In this document: in pieces, positions 1 to 12,321 of the stretch
Layout of the letters: every line of letters starts with the position of its first letter
How positions within the stretch are numbered: position 1 is the first letter of the stretch
Assembly: GCF_018446385.1 (NCBI RefSeq)
Contig: NW_024589890.1
Location: 1 to 64,000, forward strand
DNA: 64,000 nt
DNA from: Zingiber officinale
Taxonomy: Eukaryota > Streptophyta > Magnoliopsida > Zingiberales > Zingiberaceae
Direction of reading: 5' to 3'
Notes under the pieces: model-generated
The model's database searches: none
What the model saw: the letters and a program-made list of their open reading frames with translations, nothing else
What the model was told of the DNA's origin: nothing
Made by a program: the position numbers and the translations under genes

Positions 1-503
1 CTAATAATAAAAATAATATCATTTTGATTTTTGTTAATTTTTAAAAAAAAATACAGGAGGGGAGTCAAAATTTTGACAGACTTTGAGGAGTAAGTGAAAT
101 TTCTCTTAAATACTGGGACCTCCTCGCATATTGAGCATCAAAGGCGAGGAACGTAGGCGACTTGGGAGCTGTTAAAATCTTGATCGGACGGCGAGTGTTC
201 CATCTCGTTCTTCCTTTCCGCGTATAAAAACGCGCTCCCCCCTTCACTCACCGCCGGGGCCGTTCCTCGTTCTTATGATGTTTTTTTTTTTTGCTCCTCT
301 TTTTGTTCCCAGAGACTGATCCCGCAGTTTTGTAGATAATACGTTGTTCTTGGCGATCCCTGCATAGGATTCTTGTCGATCTCCATCTTCGTTTTCTTTT
401 TAATCTTCGAGGTGGATTTGTTATTGTTAGAAATTATGGGGTTAGGGTTTCTTATTTGCTAGTGATCTCTGCGCCTCGACTGTCGCATATCCTTCTTTAA
501 TCA
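1..503 (+). promoter_or_regulatory. Upstream region and 5' leader of the STRAP-like gene
   Basis: The first ~60 bases are AT-rich. The stretch to about 250 looks like a proximal promoter. A clean TATA-box sequence (tataaaaa) lies at about 223-230, followed by a pyrimidine-rich stretch typical of a plant transcription start near 250-260. The rest, up to the ATG at 504, would be a ~250-base 5' UTR. It contains AT-rich stretches that could hide a leader intron, but I cannot place one. Confidence 0.55.
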
Positions 504-3500
504 ATGGAGAAGAAGAAGGTGGCAGTTCCTCTTGTGTGCCATGGGCATTCGCGGCCCGTCGTGGATTTGTTCTACAGCCCTGTTACACCGGATGGATTCT
601 TCCTGTTCAGTGCAAGCAAGGGTGAGCATTTCTTTGTTTCTGTTGCAATTAATTGGGATCGGTGATTCTTGAATTTGTAGACGATCCTTGCAAATAATGA
701 AGAAACTAAAAGATTTAAGTGTGCAGAAAAATAAAATAAAGCAAATCTGAGACTTGAATGTAACAATAAGATTCCTCTATGGATGTATCGACGGATCATT
801 CTTGATGTTCTGGTTTGTCAGTCTTGTATACGTGTTCAGTTGCTGATATTTCACTGATTAAATTGGATAGAAATTACTACCCCTCAACTTGTATTAGTCT
901 CCTATGTGGATCTAGCCATAAGAAATATTATCGTATACCACAGCTCATAAGTTTATGCCAATGATTTTTTCAAAGTCTTTGAACATGTTTTATTTCTTAT
1001 CCATTGGCGTCTTGCATAAATTGTTTGCTTTCGCATATATTTCAGTCTTTCTGGCCTCTTTTAATACTATTTCGAGTAGTGTCCCATCTTTTCATACACA
1101 TTTATTATCCTTATCATTGTTCGCTTAAAGGAAATAGAGGAACTGTGATGAAAGATAATGCTTTTACATTCATTGACGTGACACTAGTGGGCTGTTTTTA
1201 CCTAGGAATGTTTGGAGGTCCTACTGAAGTTTCAGATGTTAAGTAGTGAATTTCCTTTAATATTCGTCAATTTGAGCAATGTGCATACTTCATTATGTTT
1301 GTGGAAAGGCAGAAGGAAGAGAGTGCAATGGTGAATTGAGTCCCATTGATGCTACGCAAATTAAGAAAATAATATAGTGAAGAGAGAAATCATAAATGAA
1401 AAAGGTAAATGTAGGCATATGCTTTAGATTGTCACATGGTTTTAAAACTTTAAATCTCACAATCATTTTTCATGTCTTGATTCTGAATTACAAGGTGAAA
1501 AATGCCTTTTTTGAGTTATAATCCCAGTGTTTCCTGTTATTTGATCACTGAAATATTTGAATAATTGGGCAATTCTTGGAAATTTGGAGTTAAGGTTTTC
1601 AATGAGATATATTTCAGCCTTTAGTACTCTAACGATGGAGTCTTATTGCTGATCCTCTAGTTTTCTTTGTTTTACGACACTATCTAATCTCATAATTTTT
1701 ATTGTAAAACTTGCTTTTCTCCTGATGAGCATTATGCCTATAGATTCATAAAACTTGCCAATATACTCATTATGTTTCTCCTTTTTATCATGGCTTTTGT
1801 GTTAATTTTCATTGCAACTTCATATAGAATAAAATATTAATGATAAGATTCTCTAATTTGTTTCACCTTGATTTCTGCCCACGAATGATTCTGGTAGGTA
1901 GCCCTTTTCCATGTATCTGGCAAAAACATTTTGTAATGTCTGGAGAAATTGCATACTAAATTAGTTTAATATCTATTAAATCCTCAACAAGGTATTTCAA
2001 ATTGCTAACATCGCAGATGCAAATCCAATGCTTAGAAATGGTGAGACGGGAGATTGGATTGGTACTTTTGAAGGGCACAAAGGTGCAGTTTGGAGTTGTT
2101 GCCTTGATACCAATGCATTACGTGCAGCTACTGGATCAGCTGATTTTTCTGCGTATGTCATTTTTTCTCGAATAGGCCATAATGCATGACAAAATTTATC
2201 AAAGTTAAAGTTGGAATGATGTTCAACTTCAGTACGATAAATGTGCTGTGCATTTAATCTTGTGTTCCTTGAATATTTTGCATTACCTTTTCTATTTGTG
2301 ATGACTTATCCTTCTGTTATATTTCAAGATAAGCAAATAATTTAGCTGTGTTTTTGTACATTTGATTCTCAATTTAGTATTAATTACTTTAGTCTTTTCC
2401 TTGTTAAAAATTTGTATCTCTGCTTTTGCCTGATCTTAATTGTGTGTCTTTATATTGACATTTGGGACAATAGCATACGACTATGTGAATACAAAGGGTA
2501 GGATGTCTTTCATATTGAACTTTGAATATTTCTTTTTAGGATATCTTGCATAGAAAGATACACAAGCATTTAATAATGCTTATAGGTGAAACCTAAAGAG
2601 AGAATATTGGCTTAGAATAAAAATGGCGAACATGGAAGATTTCTTGCTTCCTTTCATGTCCCTTTTCCTACAAAGTAGTTGCACGCCAACAATCATTTGA
2701 GATATCATGAGGATAACAAGCACCTTTTTTTTCTGTTACATGATGGATACAAAATGGACATGCCATTATCTTTATTTCCAACGATATGTTATCGAGAGAT
2801 CTTGTATGCATAGACCTTTCTTTTACCATTGATTTCACTTCTGCAATCACTGGACAGCTACAAGGTTAAGAGGCTCAACGAAAACCTTGCTGCAAGAAGA
2901 TGAAGCAAATAGAATTACAGAGGTAGGCACTGCTGAAGCCCTGTTTGAGAGTGGCAGAACAAGTTCACTACTTTTTGAACCATCACGAAGAACAACAAAG
3001 TTCTAGAGCTCAAGGATACCTCCCCTCCTACCTTTGTGTAAAGATATAGATAGGAGATTTGGGAAAGAGGATTTGCCAAACCAAGCCACAGCTGCTGTCC
3101 AATTCAAGAAGAATAAAGGATTGTTGGAACTCATTATGGAGCACAAAGGAGAGGGAAAACCAAGTTACATTGATTTTACCACTGCAATCACTGAACAAGG
3201 ACAAGAGGCTCATTGCAAACCTTGCTGTGAGAAGAGGAAGAGAAATGGAATCACATGGGGAGGCACTGCCAAAGCTCTGCTTGAGAATGGAAGAACAAGT
3301 TTACTTGCTGGAGATTTCACAAAGAGCAATGAAATTCGAGAGCTCAATGATACCTTCCTTCCCACTTTAGTTTGAAGATGTAGAGAGGGGATTTGGGAAT
3401 TGCCATCCGGTGCCCACATGTTCTGCATCCTCGCTTACCAAATTGAGGGTTGAGTTAGTTGCAATTGGGCTGGATTTGTACAGAAGAGGTCATAGGGGGA

Positions 3501-6500
3501 GAACAAACTTGTGAAGGTCAAAGACGCCACAGTGAGAGGTGGGGAGCAAGTGTAGCTTCACAAAGGGAAGAGATTGTGTAAGGGATTCCTCCTCCTAACA
3601 TGCTTGTGGCTAGGGATTAGAGAGTCACTGGTAAGGTTTTGTAGCAGGTTGGGTTAGTGAGTTAATATAACAACCTTAGCATATGTTTTAGATTTGCATG
3701 GTTGGGCTACTGAAAAGAGCTTTCATTCAAGAATGTCTCCTTTCAGCTTGGCCTTTTGACTTATTGCTCATCCAATAATTGTTGGATTGATTGAAAATAT
3801 GCTTCTTCTCCACTCAATAAAATGATTTGAATCATATCGAGCCTACAAGAAATTAAACTTCTGTAGGTCAGGGTGTCTATTCGTCTTCAACATTACACTC
3901 GTTGATCTCATCTGAATGGTTTACCTACCTTTACCTTTCCCCTATCATGTGTTGTAGTTTGACCTTTTGTCTCCGAGTGACTAACAACCCTGGTTGAACT
4001 AGGTTGGGATTAAAATGTTGCAATTGATGGTGCTACTAAGTTGCCAAATTATAGGTGATTTGATGCATTTTGATTTTCTGCGTCATCATCCTTAGTTTTG
4101 TGACCTTTTTTCTCAATATGATTGGAGAAGGTAAGCCTTTTTGCTCACTATCTTATTCAATTGTGTTCGTTCATTCTATCATTATCTTCCTCATTTTGTG
4201 CAATGTATCATCAAAATCTAAGTCAGTTTACATTTCATCTCCTTTTGAAGCATTTGCACTAATACGTGTTATTTATATAGATCATTTTTCTAATGCCTTT
4301 CGCAGACACTGTTGTTAACTTTAAAATGAATTAGTCCAAGTAAAAATAATTTTTCACTAGCTGTATTGTGAAAGATTCATAGTATGATTTTTCTCAGGAA
4401 GGAAGCTGGTTCCCAATTTTATTGTTTCTCATTTACAATAAAATAAAAGTATGGCTTCATCTGGTAAATTAGGATTTGTATTCAAATCTAACCAAACAAT
4501 GGCCTGTTATATACACATCGGAATTTAAATAGTATTTTATGAATGAGATAATTGTTAGTTGTTCGCATATATAGATTAGTTTACCTAAACTGGTTAGCTG
4601 ACCTATCATCCATCTATTGGACAAGTGCGGACTGATATCTTAAATCATGGTAGTGAACTTTTATTAGGACTAGGATTCAAATATTTTTTTCTTGCTCTTA
4701 GAATTTAGAGCAGTATGTGCTCTAGACTCTCTTTTTTTTTATTTCCTTTGGAAACATCATCTGATCTCAATATGTTTCATTTGAATGATCTTTGCCTCAT
4801 TTCTTTCAGGAAAGTATGGGATGCTTTAACTGGAAATGAATTGCATTCATTTGAACATAAGCATATTGTCAGAGCATGTGCCTTCTCTGAGGTACATGAG
4901 AATGGTTTGCAGTTTTTCAAATTATATCTTCCTTTTGTTTTGCACTTAGCAGTATTAATCCATTTTATTTCTGTTCATGGATTCTCCAGCACCTCATCTC
5001 CGATGTGTTTATTGTGTTTTTTTCCTCCTTTAGCGCACTTGTTTCCCACTAGCAAAGTCTGGTGTCTGTGTTTGGTATGATATCATTTTTGTTTCTTTCA
5101 TATCTGCTAAGCTTTACCATTGAAATAAATAATATAGCATATCTGACATTATCTGGATTTTATTTGCCATTGGCTTTCAAATACAAGACAACACTACATG
5201 GGTCTGATACTAGGACTCTTCATTTACTCCATATCCCTCTGTAAAACCAGCACTCCAACAATGACATATCATGCTCAATTCTGAGTTCATATTATAGCAG
5301 ATGATGTGTGAGATCACATCACTTATTCGTCTGTTTTGCTTTACCATCTATACTCGAACTGATGCAATTAATGCCTCCAATTGTCCTTTTTGGATACATT
5401 CTTGTTGGCTACAACGAGCTGCATCATATTCTTCTTGTATTAGTCATGTTGCCCATTTTTGGTGGCAGGATATGCACCTGCTGTTGACTGGTGGAATGGA
5501 AAAAATATTACGGACATTTGATTTGAATCGCCCAGATGCACCTCCTAGAGAGATTGATAAGTCACCTGGTTCAATCAGAACAGTTGATTGGCTTCATAGT
5601 GACCAGACTATACTTAGTTCTTGCACTGATATGGGAGGTGTGAGGTTTGTTCTGTTTATTCCTTAGATGCCCTCTTGTCATCCTCCTTGAATTGCTAGTT
5701 TGTTTAATCCCTTCTTGCTTGTTGCTGGTGCATTTGTTCTTTTTTTTTTCCTTGAAGTCGTTAGTCATTATGTTTGGTGAGCGCCCCAATATTGCTGAAT
5801 CAACCTTTTCCATACCGCTTGGCACTGAGGAGATGACAGACAAGCATGATGGTTTTTGGTTTTTAGTTTATAAGAAATAATCTGCTGTTGCTAATATAAA
5901 TGATATTCTATGTTCTAATTCACTGTTTTACAAAGATCTCTGACATTGATGGTTTTTTTTCCTATATAGATATCAGTTTACATCCTTTTGAATCATATAG
6001 TAGTTCTTATCTTTGTGGTCAATAAATATACATCATCTCAGATTGTGGGACATAAGAAGTGGAAAAATTGTGCAAACACTTGAAACTAAGTCACCTGTTA
6101 CTAGTGCTGAAGTCAGTCAAGATGGTCGTTATATCACTACTGCTGATGGGTCAACTGTCAAATTCTGGGATGCAAATCAGTAAGCCTACCTCGGCCATTT
6201 TTCTTTTCAGCACTTGAGCCTTGATGTTGAAATCAAAATATTGATACTTCTTCAGTTTTGGGCTTGTGAAAAACTATGACATGCCATGCACTGTGGAATC
6301 CGCTTCACTCGAGCCCAAATATGGAAACAAATTTGTTGTTGGAGGAGAAGATATGTGGATTCATGTCTTTGATTTCCATACGGGTGAAGAAATTGGTGAG
6401 TTCACTTTTGTTGTATTCCATGTTAACTCTTCATCCATAGAATATTGATCTGATAGGTTAAATAATTCCTTCTTCTTTTGTTCCCCAAGTGCAGTTTGTA

Positions 6501-6730
6501 ACAAGGGTCACCATGGTCCAGTTCACTGTGTTCGCTTCTCTCCTGGAGGCGAATCTTATGCCTCTGGGTCTGAGGATGGCACCATCAGAATTTGGCAGAT
6601 GGGTCCGGTGGCTGATGATAATGATTCTTACAGCACAAACACGCCTCCTGGGAAACAAAAGGTTGGTGCTGATGAGGTTGCTCATAAGATCGAGAGTTTT
6701 CACATCACCAAGGATGAGCTGAGGGAATAG
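504..6730 (+). CDS. STRAP: WD40-repeat protein, serine-threonine kinase receptor-associated protein (STRAP/Unrip) family
   Basis: Seven exons splice into a 341-residue protein: 504-621, 2017-2152, 4810-4891, 5469-5644, 6042-6179, 6256-6395 and 6495-6730. All introns are GT-AG and the phases agree. The protein begins [19 protein letters not shown] and is a seven-bladed WD40 propeller. Recognisable blades include the segment ending [33 protein letters not shown] and TIRIWQ. Length and sequence match plant STRAP homologues. In animals STRAP (Unrip) binds the SMN complex in snRNP assembly and modulates TGF-beta receptor signalling; only the RNP role is plausible in a plant, and that is inference. 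The start is the first ATG after the TATA box and matches the family N-terminus. Intron 2 is ~2.66 kb and carries a diverged duplication. No break is seen and the gene looks intact. Confidence 0.9.
2830..3400 (+). repeat. Diverged direct duplication (~340-base period) inside intron 2 of the STRAP-like gene
   Basis: Two related ~225-base segments lie head to tail, about 2830-3060 and 3171-3400. They share blocks such as tgcaatcactg, aggcactgc, agaacaagttcac/tta, gagctca and the shared end gatttggga. The second copy sits in an open frame of about 113 codons (3034-3375, +) that is charged and Lys/Glu-rich. I recognise no protein family in it. The segment is more GC-rich than the surrounding intron and may be a captured gene fragment or part of a non-autonomous transposon. 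I could not find clear terminal repeats. Confidence 0.6.
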
Positions 6731-7677
6731 GTTTTCCATCAATTTACATTCTGTTGGTTCCATATCTGCAAGGCCGTATTGATAGTTTTGCTCTTGTAAG
6801 TCGAGCCCACTTGATACCTATGATGCCTCACTAGTTAGATCCTTTTTAGATGATGCTATCAAAGAACAAAAAATCTTGCCCTTCTGTTTCAGATTTTTTG
6901 TGTTCTTTTTAGTGCTCGATCTGCAGTAACAGTTCTTTCTCAAGCTTGCCTTTGCCTAACAATTAGTATATGAGCTTTATTCTGGCAATCCCTAGTGCAA
7001 ATGTTCCTCTTAATTTGTCAGGAATCAAAGTTGATGATACAGATCTGTATCTGGATGCTTGGTATGTTTTAGACCTCATTGTTGGGGTCGGTTACACTCA
7101 GATTTGAGGGGTTTAGTTGTGCTCGATAGATGCAATAAGCATGAAGGAATTTTAAGAGCTCTAACTACAGCTCATTTCAAGTGATTTTCGATCAGTCAAA
7201 GTACAATCAGTTTGTTTAGGATAGTGGTGTAATGCGGTGGAAATGCTTCTTCGCACTTGAAGTGAAATGGTTCTCCTCAACATTGCCTTTCAAGTCATAT
7301 TGTCACCATTTGAAAGTTACTTAAGTTAGACATGTCTCGAGAGCCACACTCAAACTCGAAGCTTACAATTCAAACATAGACATTAATTGACGCCTTCTGC
7401 AATTGTAGAACAAAAATTGTTTGTTACCACTAAAAGCAATTCACTAAAGTGAGTTCTATGTGAAGTTCCCCTAGCATGATTCGGCTGGTTACATTCACAT
7501 GGCAATTGGTATTTCCAAGTGTTGACAGAAGTTTGAGTCCGGAATGAAGATCCAATCCTATTGGAAAATTACAGAAAGGAAAATTGGCAATTTGCAAATT
7601 GGAGTATTGCAAAATTTATCTGCCTTGAAAACGAATTAATGCAATTAAAAAAGAGTGGTGAATCCTATTCAATCGAT
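6731..7677. other. 3' UTR of the STRAP-like gene and intergenic DNA
   Basis: The first few hundred bases after the TAG should be 3' UTR of the upstream gene. The rest separates it from the convergent FRS pseudogene. I see no further gene, RNA or repeat. Confidence 0.5.
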
Positions 7678-9572
7678 TCAGGTTTGGACCTTCTCCACAT
7701 GAGGGATCATCTCTTTTCTCTCAGTTTCCTCAAAACCTAAAATTTCAGCAAAGACAGTTTGTAGCATACTCTTTGCTATCCTGTATGCCTCTGTAGAGAC
7801 TGCTCCCTTCTCTCAGCACTCTTCATGGCATAATACAATAGATCATTGTACCACACGATGGGAGATTCCTCTAAATATTGACCTTCATGATCACTTTCTT
7901 GTAGCATCAAGCCATTCTTAGCTTTTCTAGTCCACCTTTTCAGGATGCAATATTCAGGAAGACGAAATGCGCCACACACTACGAAAAAGTCCAAGTAAAT
8001 GCCTGCAAGGTATCTCTGATCCTTCATATTTAAAGCAATTGCACTATGCTTTCTTCTCAGATTCCTTGAAAACCACAAAATGTCAATTACTAGCATCGCC
8101 ATCCCTTGCAACAGTAAATTTGTTTGTGGGACCATCTTGAATTGTGACAGGATAGTAGCTGAACGCTTCGACTAGTTCTTCTTGGAACTTCTCAAACACC
8201 GCCCTCGTGTAAATGTTGGCTGGCTGTTTCTCCATAGCTGACTGAGTTTTAAGAATTTGTTGGATGTTCAAAGTAGCATGATCTTCTTGGGATTCCTTTG
8301 CATATCGGCTATCTATTTCCTGGTCTTGTTGTGCAATAAACATTTGCAAAGAGCACGCTGTGACAACACATCGAGTAGATAACTCTACAAAGAAGGAATC
8401 TTTTAGATAGGCTGGAATCCATCTATGACGAATAGCATATAGTATTTGCAACCATGGGTTCTCACTGATATTATATTTATCGAGAATTGCCCTCCAATAA
8501 ACCTCAAACGTCTCCACATTCTCAGCCTCATTAATGAACATTTTTAGTTCATCATGTAGGTCAGTGTACCTGCTGTAGACATCGGATAATTTCCTTTTGC
8601 ATCTAGATAGGATTCTCCATCTGCATAAGCGATGACATGTCTAAGGAAACACCTTGGCAACTGCTGCTTCGACCGCCTTGCCTTGATCAGTAGTAATTGT
8701 CAGAGGTCGCTGGCCACACATTGCTGTCGGCCATGTTTCAAACATCCAAGTAAACGAGGATTCTGTCTCGTCCATAACCACAGCACAAGCAAATACAATC
8801 GTCTGCACGTGATGATTTAAACCTGCGAACGCAGCAAATGGCATCATGTTCTTATTCTCCCTACACATTGGTCATGCAGTTTCTGTTATCAACCTGCATT
8901 GCATAAAAGCAGCCGGCATTCTCTGCCTGCATCTTCCTGAAATAATCAACAAGGATTTGCGCATCTCCTTCACGGAAGACTCTTCGCCGCATCTCTTTCA
9001 AGTAGTCCTTGTGCTCCCTATCCTTGCCAGAGACATGACTAAGCTGGATCTCACGAACTCTCTCAGGACTAACCACTATGTGGGTGTGCTCCAACACCAA
9101 CTTACTGATAATCCACTTACCAGGCCCCCCGTGAACAACCTCCATCATTGCCGGGCAACCATCCCTTATCAAAAGGCGCTTACGCTTCTTTCTGGTGCTG
9201 TTCTCAGCAACCTTCTTCTTCTTGTGATGGCCCTCTTTTAGGCACACAAACCTCTTCATGATCAACACCTCAACCCCTTTCCCTCGCTCGAATGTTGAAG
9301 CCAAGACGCAATGCATAGGCATTGTAAAATGCTCGTGCACATGCCTCTGATTCAAACTCCATACCTAGAGATGGTACCTGGTTTCTCTCATCACAATCTG
9401 CAACATCAAGTAGTCCATTTTCCATGGCATTCTGGATGACTGATGCTAGTGCGCAGCCACCATGAGAAACAATTGGAAGTGGTGCAATGACTTCATCTGC
9501 TTGCTGATCAGCGTCGTCAAAAACCATATTGTCCTCAACCATCTCATCATCTTCACTGGAAGAATACTCCAT
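7678..9572 (-). pseudogene. FAR1-RELATED SEQUENCE (FRS) gene, decayed; MULE-transposase-derived
   Basis: Read leftward from 9572, the pieces match FAR1/FRS proteins in order. They are an acidic N-terminus, a FAR1 DNA-binding domain (MEFESEACARAFYNAYALR, then FVCLKEG with the Cys/Cys/His/His zinc residues ending in EHTH), a MULE transposase domain (NMMPFAAFAGLNHH, MDETESSFTWMFETW, TITTDQGKAVEAAVAKVFP, PWLQILYAIRHRWIPAYLKD), a shortened SWIM-region remnant and YCILKRWTRKAK. The frame is broken. There is a shift near 9290 after RARERG and a stop after MTNV near 8861. The segment with the first catalytic Asp (FGDVVTFDTTY in relatives) is missing there. A stop follows KVFP at 8641, the TQRSEG stretch with the catalytic Glu is missing near 8370, and further shifts lie near 8090 and 7776. 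FAR1/FHY3 proteins are light-signalling transcription factors descended from Mutator-like transposases. I infer a dead paralogue, though a heavily rearranged expressed gene cannot be excluded. Confidence 0.8.
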
Positions 9573-10195
9573 CTCTGCTGATTTAATTTAAATGACAATC
9601 TAATCAGAAAAACATTTAAGATGCTATGATTGTAATAATATTTTCATTGGGGTACTGAACGGGAACACCAACCGGAGAAATTGCATTGTATAATAAACTA
9701 TTCTTCTTTCAAAAACCTGCACGAATGCAGATTTTCTACATTAAAATTAGAACTTTACTGGAATTGATGCCATCAGCAACTTTGATATCTGGAGCAAAAG
9801 AATATGTTTTGATCACTCCTTTAACCAGTATATAATAACAAGGATAAAAAAGGAAAGAGAAATTAGGGTTCTAAGCTGAGGGAAAGATCGGAGAGTCTAT
9901 ATGTTTGGATGCTAAAAAAAAGGAAATAGCTTCTCCACTACATCATTTACTCGGATTCTTTGGCGAAAACAAAATTGTCAGGGCTAGGGTTCTGAATACG
10001 GAGAAAATTCAAGAAATCAATACCAAATCGCTTGTTCTAGGGTTATGGAAACGAGAGCTTTCGATGCGACGGCGGCTGCTGAGGAAGCAGCGGCGGCGCG
10101 GCGTCGAAGAACCTCCGGCTACCACAGGCGAAGCTGGATGGCGTGAGAAAGTTCAGTTAGCTTCACCCGACCCATTATCCATCGATAATATTTAA
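9573..10195 (-). promoter_or_regulatory. Possible promoter/leader of the FRS pseudogene
   Basis: Read on the minus strand, 9840-10180 has a GC-rich, UTR-like character, with an Ala-codon-like GCCGCC run and several AACCCTA (telo-box-like) motifs: agaaccctaatttc near 9870, gaaccctagccc near 9985 and aaccctagaac near 10040. Such motifs are common near plant transcription starts. A 96-codon plus-strand open frame (9905-10195) overlaps it but resembles no family. I take the region to be the old minus-strand 5' UTR/promoter; this is inference. Confidence 0.35.
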
Positions 10196-10672
10196 AATAA
10201 AACAAAATTAAATAATAAATCTCAAAAAAAAATTATATTCGAGTTGTATTAAATTTAATAGAAAAAAATGACCTGGCACCCGTTCAGATGGGACCCTCGG
10301 TCCATTTCCACTGCTCTGCGGTCAAACCACGTTGGGTGTAACTCCACGGATAAAGAAATCAACTATTTATATATCTAGGGCAAAATCCCTCCCCAAAATA
10401 CCCTTGATTTCAACATTATTAAAGCAGTTATCGGAAAGTATTACAATATATAGAGGCGCTGAACCACTGTTACAAAATATAACACCTAATACAATACTCA
10501 CGTACGGAGTTAAGAATCTCATACTAGGAAAGTGAAAGATGTGTGTTTATATTGATCGCGGATGACTATGTCATTATCCTCATCTATTCTTCCATTTATA
10601 TACTTCTATATCTCTGGTATAAAAAATAGAGAGATCTCACCATCACTTTTTTCCCATATAATATTATTGTAG

Positions 10673-10879
10673 CCTTCTCAGGACGATCTAATGACTAACA
10701 CATAAGATATTATTATCATAAAATTTAGAATTCGAATCTCGGTAAAATCGAGATAAATACCTTCCTTATGTGCTAGTCATTATTCCAAAGACTAGTAGTC
10801 GCCCGTGATTTACTTCCTCCGTATTGATCTTGGAACGAGTTGACGAGGACGTTGGGACTAACGTATTCAATTTTTACTA
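10673..10879 (+). mobile_element. tRNA-derived SINE (family A) with target-site duplication
   Basis: The ~207-base unit is flanked by near-identical direct repeats, ccatataatattattgtag at 10654-10672 and ccatataatactattgtag at 10880-10898. The 5' part has the A/B-box layout of a tRNA-derived head (…gaattcgaatctcgg), and the body contains cttatgtgctagtcatta and gatttacttcctccgtattg. The same body occurs at 29.5-29.98 kb (two plus-strand copies) and, reversed, near 34.8 and 35.4 kb. The right flank is itself duplicated (see 10870-10932). Confidence 0.75.
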
Positions 10880-10932
10880 CCATATAATACTATTGTAGGA
10901 TTTTTACTACCATATAATACTATTGTAGGATT
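10870..10932 (+). repeat. 31-32-base tandem duplication next to the SINE
   Basis: The block tttttactaccatataata followed by ctattgtagga occurs twice in direct succession. It includes the right-hand target-site duplication of the SINE, so the duplication either followed the insertion or was already at the site. Confidence 0.8.
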
Positions 10933-11079
10933 GTAACATATATTCAGCAGTTTTCATAATTATTTTAAAATAAGTTTAATTAATTTAAAATAATTTTAAT
11001 GAAGTTTAAATAAATTCAATAAGTTAATAAAAAATATTTTAATATAATAGTATTTAGAATTTAAAATTGAGGTGTCTAG

Positions 11080-11295
11080 TATAAAATCAATCAAATTGAA
11101 TGATAAACTCACTATAAATATATTATAACATATATTAACCCTCGAGATTATGGTACAATAGAAGGGTGTTAAATTATCACTAAGATATTCACAATTCGTT
11201 CTCCAATTACGACATATTGAGATACTGACTTCTGAGCCATCCATTATTAGTATTTTTTTAATTTATCTTGACAACCAATGAAAAAATTTTATAGG
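11080..11295 (+). mobile_element. SINE-like repeat (family B), degraded
   Basis: A ~200-base unit (…ttaaattatcactaagatattcacaattcg…aatttatcttgacaaccaatg…) matches units at about 15235-15425 and 35870-36010 in the same order. These share a tRNA-like front with a B-box-like ttcg motif and a tail with tttatcttgatgaccaatag. Divergence among the copies is high, so the insertions look old. Confidence 0.5.
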
Positions 11296-11406
11296 ACCGA
11301 ATCAATTATTCTAAATTTAATATTACCTAATTTATCATTATAATAAATATTGAATGGTTTCTATATCTTATAGTATTTGTCAAGTAACTTTTATACATGG
11401 TAGCAT

Positions 11407-11920
11407 AGCCACTAAGGATGTAAATAAATCAAATCGCTCATAAACTATTTGAAACTCGATTCAATAAAATTTGTTTGAACTCGTTTAATGAGACTCGTTA
11501 AGATAAATAAATCAAGCTCAAGCTTCACAATACTCAACTGTTAGCTCGTGAACATTGTTATTAGTAAACTCATGAATTAATTTTTAAATAAAAAAAATAA
11601 TATTTTTAATATTGAATTTATAGATTTTACATTCTACTTATGAAAAATATAGATAAATATATTAAATTTATTTATTAGAATAAAATTATTAATTTTAATA
11701 AGAATATTATAATTTTCTTTAAATATATAATTTAATTTTTAATAAATAATTAAATTTATAATTTATATTTATTAGAATTTAATAAAAATTTGAATAAGTT
11801 CGTAAGTTATGAATACATTCATTAAATAAATCTCGAGCTCAATACCATTATAAATGAATTAAATTCAAATATTAAAAAATTTAATTTAGCTCAGTTGGAT
11901 TACACACCCTTAATAGCGGG
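11407..11920. mobile_element. MITE-like AT-rich element with degraded inverted ends
   Basis: The left end aaggatgtaaataaatc faces a right end gattacacacccttaatag; reversed, the right end reads ctattaagggtgtgtaatc. These ends, plus the inner gctcataaac/gctcag and ctcgagctc motifs, resemble the common plant MITEs with GGGTGTAAATGAGC-type termini. No transposase coding is present. The exact target-site duplication is not resolved. Confidence 0.4.
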
Positions 11921-12321
11921 AATAAGATGCATAATAAAATCAAGTATGAGGTGTTTTTTTCACGGGAATAGCTACTATTACGGGACAGATGAATTCCCTT
12001 CCTTAGCCAATGGAACGTCGTCTTTTGCTACAATCATGGGGCGTTTTTGATTTTTTGTTTTTTTTTTTTTGTTTAAAGGACGTCTTTTATGATTTGTAAA
12101 ATTTGGGCGCCTTTGTTTTTTTTAATCTTATTATATTTATATTGTTGTTGAAGTCAAAAATACAGTCCTGTCAAAAAGCAATTTTTCTATCAGCGTCGCC
12201 GTAGCAGCTCCTCCATCGCGCCTTCGCTCCTCGCTCATTGACATGGACTCTCTCCCTCTCTCCATATCTTCCTCCCACCTCGACTCCGAGCTTGCAGAGA
12301 AGTCCATCGTCGCTGGGAGGC
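11921..12321 (+). promoter_or_regulatory. Promoter/leader region of the AATP gene
   Basis: This stretch lies between the AT-rich repeat zone and the AATP start codon. A CCAAT motif occurs near 12006 and a TATA-like tatatttata near 12131. Both are plausible but unproven. The last 120 bases become GC-rich and read as a 5' UTR. Confidence 0.4.

Noticed and set aside
5647-5880. Plus-strand open frame between STRAP exons
   Set aside because: It lies in an intron, is T-rich, and matches neither the WD40 frame nor another family.
9905-10195. 96-codon plus-strand frame as a gene
   Set aside because: It has no recognisable family, and the region reads better as the minus-strand leader of the FRS pseudogene.
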